This document shows positions 9,096-16,496 of a stretch of DNA of 64,000 nt, piece by piece. The first letter of the stretch is position 1. Each line of letters starts with the position of its first letter. Origin of the DNA: Streptomyces asoensis (GTDB lineage: Bacteria > Actinomycetota > Actinomycetes > Streptomycetales > Streptomycetaceae); NCBI RefSeq assembly GCF_013085465.1, contig NZ_CP049838.1:3844001-3908000 (forward strand), in the 5' to 3' direction. The notes under the pieces were generated by a model. The model did no database searches and was not told the DNA's origin. It worked only from the letters and a program-made list of their open reading frames with translations. The translations under genes were made by a program, and so were the position numbers.

Positions 9096-9632
9096 TCATC
9101 CTTACGCTTGGGCCTCGATCGCCGTATCCGGTCTCTTGCGCATCTAACGGACATATGCAAGAGACACAGATCACAGTGATGTGAACGTAACCATCGAAGG
9201 GGTTCGAAGGTCTAAGTTGACGATGTCAGGAAGCGTCTTGGGGGGCGTGACCTGACGTCTGAGGATGTCTTGGGGGACTTCCTCAGAGATGCGTTGCCGG
9301 GGCACGTACACCGGGAAGCTTTGAGCGGCCCTCCCAGCGTGCGCTGTCCCGGCAGATCGCACACAGCGGTGGTGGGACGAGTTCTGCTCGTTCTGCTCAG
9401 CCGCGGGTACAACAACCGAAGATGGTTACAAACAGCGAATTCAGGCGCTGTTCTCACAACGCCCGGCCGGATCCCGTGGGGGGAATCCGCACCGGGACAT
9501 GGGAAGGCGCCCTGGTCGTCGGCCCGTGGGGGGACTGGCGCCGGGGCGCCTTCCGTATGCCCTGCGCGCACGACTGCCGGGACGCACCACTGCCCGGGAC
9601 ATCGGTCCCGGGCAGTTCAGGAAAATCACCGG
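9096..9632. other. Gene-free structured region, possible non-coding RNA
   Basis: More than 500 bp without a convincing gene. Frames that stay open have atypical codon use and no family match. Several perfect inverted repeats are present: GTCTCTTGC/GCAAGAGAC (9131-9139, 9157-9165); GGAAGGCGCCC/GGGCGCCTTCC (9502-9512, 9544-9554); and CTGCCCGGGAC/GTCCCGGGCAG with a 4-nt loop (9590-9600, 9605-9615). The last is a strong terminator usable from either strand. Locally lower GC around 9090-9240 could hold a promoter. The pattern fits a structured transcript, but expression cannot be judged from sequence. Confidence 0.4.
9590..9615. terminator. GC-rich hairpin, candidate bidirectional terminator
   Basis: An 11-bp perfect stem (CTGCCCGGGAC / GTCCCGGGCAG) closed by a tetraloop atcg. 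It could end a rightward transcript from the unexplained region or leftward readthrough from citA. Confidence 0.6.
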
Positions 9633-9722
9633 TGACGGGGCGCCCGATCAATCGGCGCCCCCACCACCAGCAGGTGTCAGCGCTCCTCGACGGGGACGAA
9701 GTCACGCTCGACGACGCCCGTG
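9633..9722 (-). repeat. Duplicate of the citA 3' coding end plus its hairpin
   Basis: Bases 9671-9722 match 9858-9909 at 51 of 52 positions. The latter is the last 14 codons and stop of citA. Read on the minus strand the copy still encodes TGVVERDFVPVEER and a stop; the single difference is a synonymous Pro codon (CCC for CCG). Just beyond each stop lies a hairpin with the same 8-bp stem, GGGGCGCC/GGCGCCCC (9637-9644 with 9654-9661; live gene 9826-9833 with 9844-9851), but with different loops. Upstream of the tail the copy has no citA sequence. Confidence 0.85.
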
Positions 9723-9825
9723 GCCGTGTCACCCGGGGGACAACCCCCGGACCCCCGGCCGCAGCTCCGAGCCCAGCAGGCCCGGCCGACACTCAGCGCA
9801 AGCCAGGAGAGCACCACCCGATGAC

Positions 9826-9851
9826 GGGGCGCCCCCAAGCAGCGGCGCCCC
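9826..9851 (-). terminator. citA terminator hairpin
   Basis: An 8-bp perfect stem GGGGCGCC/GGCGCCCC with a 10-nt loop, 13 bp past the citA stop. The same stem recurs after the duplicated tail at 9637-9661. Confidence 0.65.
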
Positions 9852-9863
9852 CACCGGCAGGTG

Positions 9864-11162
9864 TCAGCGCTCCTCGACCGGGACGAAGTCACGCTCGACG
9901 ACGCCCGTGTAGATCTGGCGCGGGCGGCCGATGCGGGAGCCGGGCTCCTTGATCATCTCGTGCCACTGGGCGATCCAGCCCGGGAGGCGGCCCAGGGCGA
10001 ACAGGACCGTGAACATCTCGGTGGGGAAGCCCATGGCCCGGTAGATCAGGCCGGTGTAGAAGTCGACGTTCGGGTAGAGGTTGCGCGAGACGAAGTAGTC
10101 GTCGGAGAGCGCGTGCTCCTCCAGCTTCAGCGCGATGTCCAGCAGCTCGTCGGACTTGCCGAGGGCCGAGAGGACGTCGTGCGCCGCCGCCTTGATGATC
10201 TTCGCGCGCGGGTCGAAGGACTTGTACACCCGGTGGCCGAAGCCCATCAGGCGGACGCCGTCCTCCTTGTTCTTCACCTTGCGGATGAAGGAGTCGACGT
10301 CGCCGCCGTTGGCCTGGATGCCCTCGAGCATCTCCAGCACGGACTGGTTGGCGCCGCCGTGCAGCGGGCCCCACAGGGCGGAGATGCCGGCCGAGATCGA
10401 GGCGAACATGTTCGCCTGCGAGGAGCCGACCAGGCGGACCGTGGACGTCGAACAGTTCTGCTCGTGGTCCGCGTGCAGGATCAGCAGCTTGTCGAGGGCG
10501 GAGACGACGACCGGGTCGAGCTCGTACTCCTGCGCCGGCACCGAGAACGTCATGCGCAGGAAGTTCTCGACGTAGCCGAGGTCGTTGCGCGGGTAGACGA
10601 ACGGGTGACCGATCGACTTCTTGTAGGCGTACGCCGCGATCGTCGGAAGCTTGGCGAGCAGCCGGATCGTGGAGAGGTTGCGCTGCTTCTCGTCGAACGG
10701 GTTGTGGCTGTCCTGGTAGAACGTGGACAGCGCGGAGACCACCGACGACAGCATGGCCATCGGGTGGGCGTCACGCGGGAAGCCGCGGTAGAAGTTCTTG
10801 ACGTCCTCGTGCAGCAGCGTGTGCTGGGTGATGTCGCTCTTGAAGACGGACAGCTCGTCGACGGTCGGCAGTTCGCCGTTGATCAACAGGTAGGCGACCT
10901 CGAGGAAGGTCGACCGCTCGGCCAGCTGCTCGATCGGGTAGCCGCGGTACCGGAGGATGCCCTGCTCGCCGTCAAGGTAGGTGATGGCGGATTTATAGGC
11001 GGCGGTGTTGCCGTAGCCGCTGTCCAGGGTCACCAGACCGGTCTGGGCGCGAAGCTTCCCGATGTCGAAGCCCTTGTCGCCGACGGTGCTGTCGATCACC
11101 GGGTAGGTGTACTCGCCATCGCCGAACCGCAGTACTACAGCGTTGTTGGTGTGCTCGCTCAC
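9864..11162 (-). CDS. citA: Citrate synthase, TCA cycle
   Basis: A 432-residue type II citrate synthase, which condenses oxaloacetate and acetyl-CoA in the cytoplasm. Recognised features: the N-terminal region YPVIDSTVGDKGFDIGKLRA with GYPIEQLAERSTF, the active-site His motif LWGPLHGGANQ, the second His in GFGHRVYKSFDPRA, and the C-terminal TGLIYRAMGFPTEMFTVLFALGR region with the conserved Arg/Asp environment. The GTG at 11162 (MSEHTNNAVV) is preferred to the GTG four codons upstream because an AGGGA site lies just before it and relatives start there. The gene is monocistronic, and its 3' end is partly duplicated downstream. Confidence 0.96.
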   Translation of the reverse strand: MSEHTNNAVVLRFGDGEYTYPVIDSTVGDKGFDIGKLRAQTGLVTLDSGYGNTAAYKSAITYLDGEQGILRYRGYPIEQLAERSTFLEVAYLLINGELPTVDELSVFKSDITQHTLLHEDVKNFYRGFPRDAHPMAMLSSVVSALSTFYQDSHNPFDEKQRNLSTIRLLAKLPTIAAYAYKKSIGHPFVYPRNDLGYVENFLRMTFSVPAQEYELDPVVVSALDKLLILHADHEQNCSTSTVRLVGSSQANMFASISAGISALWGPLHGGANQSVLEMLEGIQANGGDVDSFIRKVKNKEDGVRLMGFGHRVYKSFDPRAKIIKAAAHDVLSALGKSDELLDIALKLEEHALSDDYFVSRNLYPNVDFYTGLIYRAMGFPTEMFTVLFALGRLPGWIAQWHEMIKEPGSRIGRPRQIYTGVVERDFVPVEER

Positions 11163-11403
11163 GTCATCCCTCACCGACGTTGTGCCTCTTCTTCGAGGTT
11201 GCCCTGACTGTCTCTAACCATCCCCCATTTGGCGCACGAGAGTGCACTCGGGGTCGACCATTGGGCTTATCGGCGGCACTCAGTGCCGCCAACTAGCTCA
11301 TCCTGCCGCCTTCGTCACGCTTGGGGAAGTGCTCTGTGACCTTCACGACTCATTTGATCGATCATTTTTTGGGATGTTCCGGCGATCTTGCGGGAACCGG
11401 ACG
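11163..11403. promoter_or_regulatory. citA upstream region with an inverted repeat
   Basis: This 240-bp gap holds the citA promoter region (minus strand) and the end of the helicase transcript. An 8-bp perfect stem with a 3-nt loop, GGCGGCAC-tca-GTGCCGCC (11272-11290), lies about 115 bp after the helicase stop and may be its terminator or an operator for citA. No clear consensus promoter hexamers were found. Confidence 0.45.
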
Positions 11404-13659
11404 TCAGCGGCCTGCCAGCCGGAAGTCCAGGGCCGTGCAGCGGCGGCCCGCGGACACCGTGCGCACCGCCTGACCGATCGCCTTGCGGGACCCGACGAGG
11501 ACGACGAGCTTCTTGGCGCGCGTCACGGCCGTATACAAGAGGTTCCGTTGAAGCATCATCCATGCTCCCGTGGTGACGGGGATCACCACCGCGGGATATT
11601 CACTTCCCTGTGAACGGTGGATGGTGACCGCGTACGCGTGGGCCAGTTCGTCCAGTTCGTCGAACTCGTACGGAACCTCCTCGTCCTCGTCGGTCAGCAC
11701 CGTGAGGCGCTGGTCGACCGGATCGAGCGAGGTCACCACGCCCACGGTGCCGTTGAAGACACCGTTCTTCCCCTTGTCGTAATTGTTGCGGATCTGGGTG
11801 ACCTTGTCGCCGACACGGAAGACCCGGCCGCCGAACCGCTTCTCGGGCACGTCGGGGCGACCGGGGGTGACGGCCTGCTGGAGCAGGCCGTTGAGGGCGC
11901 CGGCACCGGCCGGGCCGCGGTGCATGGGCGCGAGCACCTGCACGTCCCGGCGCGGATCCAGGCCGAACTTCGCCGGGATGCGCCGGGCGACCACGTCCAC
12001 CGTGAGGCGACCGGCCTCCTCCGTGTCGTCCTCGACGAAGAGGAAGAAGTCCTTCATGCCGTCGGTGACCGGGTGCTGTCCGGCATTGATCCGGTGCGCG
12101 TTGGTCACCACGCCGGACTGCTGGGCCTGGCGGAACACGCGCGTGAGGCGCACGGCGGGTACCGGGCTGTCGTCGGCCAGCAGATCGCGCAGCACCTCGC
12201 CCGCGCCGACGCTGGGCAGCTGGTCGACATCCCCCACGAAGAGCAGATGCGCGCCCGGGGGCACGGCCTTGACCAGCTTGTTGGCGAGGAGCAGGTCCAG
12301 CATCGACGCCTCGTCGACCACCACCAGGTCCGCGTCCAGCGGACGGTCCCGGTCGTAGGCCGCGTCGCCGCCGGGCTTGAGCTCCAGCAGACGGTGGACG
12401 GTGGAGGCCTCGGCGCCGGTCAGCTCGGCCAGGCGCTTGGCGGCGCGACCGGTCGGGGCGGCCAGCACGACCTTGGCCTTCCTGGCGCGGGCCAGCTCCA
12501 CGATCGAGCGGACGGTGAAGGACTTGCCGCAGCCGGGGCCACCGGTGAGCACGGCGACCTTCTCGGTCAGCGCGAGCCTGACGGCCGCCTCCTGCTCGGG
12601 CGCGAGTTCGGCCTCGGTACGGGTCTTCAGCCAGGCCAGCGCCTTGTCCCAGGCCACGTCGCGGAAGGCCGGCATCCGGTCCTCGTCGGTGCGCAGCAGG
12701 CGCAACAGCTGGGCGGAGAGGGAGAGTTCGGCGCGGTGGAAGGGAACCAGGTAGACGGCGGTGACGGGCTCCCCTCCGTCGGCCGCCGGGACCTTCTCCC
12801 GGACGACTCCGGGGTCCTCGCCCTCCTCCGGCGGCGCCGCGAGTTCGGCGAGGCACTCGATGACCAGGCCGGTGTCGACCTGGAGCAGCTTCACCGCGTC
12901 GGCGATCAGCCGCTCCTCGGGGAGGTAGCAGTGGCCCTGGTCGGTGGCCTGGGACAGCGCGTACTGGAGGCCCGCCTTGACGCGCTCCGGGCTGTCGTGC
13001 GGGATGCCGACGGACTGGGCGATCTTGTCGGCGGTGAGGAAGCCGATGCCCCAGACGTCCGCGGCGAGCCGGTAGGGCTGGTTCTTCACCACGGAGATGG
13101 AGGCGTCGCCGTACTTCTTGTAGATGCGGACCGCGATGGAGGTGGACACCTCGACGGTCTGGAGGAAGAGCATGACCTCCTTGATCGCCTTCTGCTCCTC
13201 CCAGGCGTCGGCGATCTTCTTCGTGCGTTTCGGGCCGAGGCCGGGGACCTCGATGAGCCGCTTCGGCTCCTCCTCGATGATCTTCAGGGTGTCCATGCCG
13301 AAGTGCTGGGTGATGCGGTCGGCGAAGACCGGACCGATGCCCTTGACCAGGCCCGAGCCGAGGTAGCGGCGGATGCCCTGGACGGTGGCGGGCAGGACGG
13401 TCGTGTAGTTCTCGACGGTGAACTGCTTGCCGTACTGCGGGTGGGAGCCCCAGCGGCCCTCCATGCGCAGGGACTCGCCGACCTGGGCGCCGAGCAGCGC
13501 GCCGACGACCGTGAGAAGGTCGCCGCCGCCTCTGCCGGTGTCGACGCGGGCGACCGTGTAGCCGTTCTCCTCGTTCGCGTACGTGATGCGCTCGAGCACG
13601 CCTTCCAGCGTGGCCGTACGCCGTTCCCCCGCCTGGGCGGCCCCCGCCTGATCGGTCAT
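11404..13659 (-). CDS. recD2: RecD2-like SF1B DNA helicase
   Basis: A 751-residue helicase of the RecD-like family found without RecBC. The N-terminal third has an OB-like region and tandem helix-hairpin-helix motifs (GLVKGIGPVFADRI, LIEVPGLGPKRTKKIADAW). The motor follows: Walker A GGPGCGKSFTV, motif Ia APTGRAAKRLAELTG, Walker B VVDEASMLD, motif III FVGDVDQLPSVGAG, and the C-terminal motif VTIHRSQGSEYPAVV. Relatives unwind DNA 5' to 3' and act in DNA damage tolerance. It stands alone upstream of citA on the same strand. RecD2 is preferred over TraA-type helicases because no relaxase domain is present. Confidence 0.93.
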   Translation of the reverse strand: MTDQAGAAQAGERRTATLEGVLERITYANEENGYTVARVDTGRGGGDLLTVVGALLGAQVGESLRMEGRWGSHPQYGKQFTVENYTTVLPATVQGIRRYLGSGLVKGIGPVFADRITQHFGMDTLKIIEEEPKRLIEVPGLGPKRTKKIADAWEEQKAIKEVMLFLQTVEVSTSIAVRIYKKYGDASISVVKNQPYRLAADVWGIGFLTADKIAQSVGIPHDSPERVKAGLQYALSQATDQGHCYLPEERLIADAVKLLQVDTGLVIECLAELAAPPEEGEDPGVVREKVPAADGGEPVTAVYLVPFHRAELSLSAQLLRLLRTDEDRMPAFRDVAWDKALAWLKTRTEAELAPEQEAAVRLALTEKVAVLTGGPGCGKSFTVRSIVELARARKAKVVLAAPTGRAAKRLAELTGAEASTVHRLLELKPGGDAAYDRDRPLDADLVVVDEASMLDLLLANKLVKAVPPGAHLLFVGDVDQLPSVGAGEVLRDLLADDSPVPAVRLTRVFRQAQQSGVVTNAHRINAGQHPVTDGMKDFFLFVEDDTEEAGRLTVDVVARRIPAKFGLDPRRDVQVLAPMHRGPAGAGALNGLLQQAVTPGRPDVPEKRFGGRVFRVGDKVTQIRNNYDKGKNGVFNGTVGVVTSLDPVDQRLTVLTDEDEEVPYEFDELDELAHAYAVTIHRSQGSEYPAVVIPVTTGAWMMLQRNLLYTAVTRAKKLVVLVGSRKAIGQAVRTVSAGRRCTALDFRLAGR

Positions 13660-13776
13660 GATCCGACGTTACCGCCCGCCACCGACAGGCCCCTGAGGGC
13701 GACGGTCGGCTGCCCGCCGGGTGCTGTTCATCACGATCCGGTTTCGGGATGCGGTCGAGGGCTTGATTAACCCCCG

Positions 13777-13822
13777 TGTAATCGATTCCAATCCTTCGTA
13801 CACGTCGATGTAATCGATTCCA
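13777..13822. promoter_or_regulatory. Two identical LacI-type operators before the ribose operon
   Basis: TGTAATCGATTCCA occurs twice, at 13777-13790 and 13809-13822, starting 32 bp apart (three helical turns). Its core AATCGATT is a perfect palindrome. Position just upstream of a LacI-family gene indicates autoregulation and operon control, possibly with two repressor dimers on one face of the helix. Confidence 0.8.
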
Positions 13823-13869
13823 CGACCTCGACGTTTCATGAACCGAGTCCACAAGGAGGTGGGGCGGCG

Positions 13870-14940
13870 ATGGCGAGCATCAAGGACGTCGCGGCCGAGG
13901 CGGGGGTCTCCGTCGCCACGGTGTCGCGCGTCCTGAACGACCATCCGTCGGTCAGCGAGGACGCACGCACCCGTGTGCTGGCCGCCGTCGAAGCGCTGGG
14001 CTACCGCCCGAACGCCGTCGCCCGGTCGCTGCGCACCGACCAGACCCGCACCCTCGGCCTGGTCATCAGCGATGTGCTCAACCCGTACTTCACCGAACTG
14101 GCCCGCTCCGTCGAGGAGGCGGCCCGCGCGCTCGGCTACAGCGTCATCATCGGCAACGCCGACGAACGGCCCGACCTCCAGGACCACCACGTACGGACCC
14201 TGCTGGACCGCCGGATCGACGGCCTCCTCGTCTCCCCGACCGACGGCGGCTCGCCGCTGATTCTCGACGCCGCGCGCGCGGGGACGCCGATGGTGTTCGT
14301 CGACCGGTGGATCCCGGGCGTCGACGTGCCGGTGGTGCGGTCGGACGGACGCGCGGCCATTCGGGACCTCGTCGCGCATCTGCACGGACTGGGGCACCGC
14401 AGGCTCGCCATCATCGCTGGCCCCGCCGCCACCACCACCGGCAGCGAGCGCGTCGAGGCCTTCCGGGCCGCCATGGCCGAGTACGGGCTTCCCCTCCCGG
14501 ACGCCTACATCGGCCAGGGCGACTTCCAGGCGGAGAGCGGCCGTCGGGTCACCGAGGGCTTCCTCGACCTGCCCGAACCGCCCGAGGTCGTGTTCGCCGC
14601 CGACAACCTCATGGCACTGGGTGCCCTGGACGCCGTACGCGCGCGTGGGCTGCGGGTTCCGCAGGACATCGCGCTGGCCGCGTTCGACGACATCCGCTGG
14701 TTCGTGCACACCGATCCGCCGATCACCGCGATCGCCCAGCCGACGGGCGAGCTGGGCCGGGCCGCCGTGCGGGCGCTCGTCGACCGCATCGAGGGACGCC
14801 CCCCGCAGTCCGTCACCCTCCCGGCCCGGCTGGTCGTCCGCCGTTCGTGCGGCGAGCCGGCATCCCAAGAGCCGCCCGCTCCCGAGGAGTTCCCCGCCTC
14901 TCAGGAGCCGTCCCCCGTAATGAACAGGAGCCAGACGTGA
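13870..14940 (+). CDS. rbsR: LacI-family repressor of the ribose operon
   Basis: A 356-residue LacI-type regulator. The N-terminus is a textbook HTH plus hinge: MASIKDVAAEAGVSVATVSR followed by VLNDHPSVSEDARTRVLAAV and GYRPNAVARSLR. The sugar-binding half has LGLVISDVLNPYFTELARSVE and ends with the AAFDDIRWFVHTDPPITAIAQP region typical of ribose-type LacI proteins. AAGGAGGT at 13853-13860 sets the ATG. It is the first gene of the operon, overlaps the ATPase start by GTGA, and probably binds the twin operators upstream. Ribose or a derivative is the inferred inducer. Confidence 0.92.
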   Translation: MASIKDVAAEAGVSVATVSRVLNDHPSVSEDARTRVLAAVEALGYRPNAVARSLRTDQTRTLGLVISDVLNPYFTELARSVEEAARALGYSVIIGNADERPDLQDHHVRTLLDRRIDGLLVSPTDGGSPLILDAARAGTPMVFVDRWIPGVDVPVVRSDGRAAIRDLVAHLHGLGHRRLAIIAGPAATTTGSERVEAFRAAMAEYGLPLPDAYIGQGDFQAESGRRVTEGFLDLPEPPEVVFAADNLMALGALDAVRARGLRVPQDIALAAFDDIRWFVHTDPPITAIAQPTGELGRAAVRALVDRIEGRPPQSVTLPARLVVRRSCGEPASQEPPAPEEFPASQEPSPVMNRSQT

Positions 14941-16496
14941 GCAACGCGGACGAGTTGCTGCGCATCGAAGGCATACGCAAGACCTTCCCCGGTGTGGTCG
15001 CGCTCGACAGCGTCGACTTCGACCTGCGCCGGGGCGAGGTGCATGTGCTGCTCGGTGAGAACGGCGCGGGCAAGAGCACCCTCATCAAGATGCTCTCCGG
15101 CGCCTACCGGCCCGACGCCGGGCGGATCCTGGCCGGCGGCGAGGAGGTGCGCATCCATGGCGCGCAGGACTCCGAGCGCCTCGGGATCGCCACCATCTAC
15201 CAGGAGTTCAACCTCGTTCCCGATCTCACGGTCGCCGAGAACATCTTCCTGGGGCGGCAGCCGCGTCGCTTCGGGATGATCGACCGGAAGCGGATGGAGG
15301 CCGAGGCGGCCGCCCTGCTGGAGCGGGTGGGGGTGAACGTCTCGCCCCGCACGCGCGTGCGTGAACTCGGCATCGCGCGCCTCCAGATGGTCGAGATCGC
15401 CAAGGCGCTCAGCCTGAACGCGCGTGTGCTGATCATGGACGAGCCGACCGCCGTGCTGACCTCCGAGGAGGTCGAGAAGCTCTTCGCCATCGTGCGCAGG
15501 CTGCGCGAGGACGGCGTCGGCATCGTGTTCATCACGCACCACCTCGAGGAGATCGCCGCCCTCGGCGACCGGGTCACGGTCATCCGGGACGGCAGGAGCG
15601 TCGGGCAGGTCCCGGCCGCCACGCCCGAGGACGAGCTGGTGCGGCTCATGGTGGGCCGCTCCATCGAGCAGCAGTACCCCAGGGAGCGCGCCGAGACGGG
15701 CGCCGCGCTGCTGTCCGTCGAGGGGCTCACTCGGGACGGCGTCTTCCACGACGTCAGCTTCGAGGTGCACGCCGGTGAGGTCGTCGGTGTCGCCGGGCTC
15801 GTCGGCGCCGGTCGTACCGAGGTCGTTCGGGCCGTCTTCGGGGCGGACCCGTACGACCGCGGAGCCGTGCGGGTCGGCGGCGCGCACCTCCCCCGGTACG
15901 ACGTGAACGCCGCGATGGCGGCCGGGATCGGGCTGGTGCCCGAGGACCGCAAGGGCCAGGGGCTGGTGCTCGACCAGTCGGTCGAGGAGAACCTCGGGCT
16001 CGTCACCATGCGGGGCGCGACCCGTGGCGGGCTGGTGGATCTGAAGAGCCAGCACGAGGCGGCGGCGCGGATCGCGGGGCAGCTGGGCGTGCGGATGGCG
16101 GGCCTCGGCCAGCAGGTGCGCACGCTCTCCGGCGGCAACCAGCAGAAGGTCGTCATCGGCAAATGGCTGCTGGCCGACACCAAGGTGCTGATCCTCGACG
16201 AGCCGACGCGCGGGATCGACGTCGGCGCGAAGGTCGAGATCTACCAGCTCATCAACGAGCTGACGGCCGCCGGTGCCGCCGTCCTGATGATCTCCAGCGA
16301 TCTGCCCGAGGTGCTCGGCATGAGCGACCGGGTGCTGGTGATGGCCCAGGGCCGGATCGCCGGCGAGCTGTCGGCGGACGAGGCGACCCAGGACTCCGTC
16401 ATGGCACTCGCCGTCAGCACCACTCTTCACGACGAAAAACACCAAAACCACCAAAACGACGAAACCGAAGAACTGGAGGCCGGCCGTGGCCGCTGA
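14937..16496 (+). CDS. rbsA: Ribose-type sugar ABC transporter ATPase (two NBDs)
   Basis: A 519-residue duplicated ATPase of the RbsA/MglA family. NBD1 has Walker A GENGAGKST and Walker B LIMDEPTAVL, with the variant signature LGIARLQMVEIAKAL. NBD2 has the family's degenerate Walker A (GLVGAGRTE), a full signature LSGGNQQKVVIGKWL and Walker B LILDEPTRGID. Only one site is therefore expected to be fully catalytic, as in known relatives. The GTG start (14937) overlaps the repressor stop, and the 3' end overlaps the next gene by 11 bp, showing translational coupling. It powers import with the fused permease/binding protein that follows. Confidence 0.95.
   Translation: MSNADELLRIEGIRKTFPGVVALDSVDFDLRRGEVHVLLGENGAGKSTLIKMLSGAYRPDAGRILAGGEEVRIHGAQDSERLGIATIYQEFNLVPDLTVAENIFLGRQPRRFGMIDRKRMEAEAAALLERVGVNVSPRTRVRELGIARLQMVEIAKALSLNARVLIMDEPTAVLTSEEVEKLFAIVRRLREDGVGIVFITHHLEEIAALGDRVTVIRDGRSVGQVPAATPEDELVRLMVGRSIEQQYPRERAETGAALLSVEGLTRDGVFHDVSFEVHAGEVVGVAGLVGAGRTEVVRAVFGADPYDRGAVRVGGAHLPRYDVNAAMAAGIGLVPEDRKGQGLVLDQSVEENLGLVTMRGATRGGLVDLKSQHEAAARIAGQLGVRMAGLGQQVRTLSGGNQQKVVIGKWLLADTKVLILDEPTRGIDVGAKVEIYQLINELTAAGAAVLMISSDLPEVLGMSDRVLVMAQGRIAGELSADEATQDSVMALAVSTTLHDEKHQNHQNDETEELEAGRGR

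Noticed and set aside
9171..9184. TCACA-N4-TGTGA inverted repeat resembling a Crp site
   Set aside because: The half-sites are in the reverse order to the Crp consensus (TGTGA-N6-TCACA) and the spacing is wrong.
9422..9952. A plus-strand frame of 176 codons between copA and citA
   Set aside because: It runs through three perfect hairpins and the duplicated citA tail on the opposite strand, with atypical codon use and no family match.
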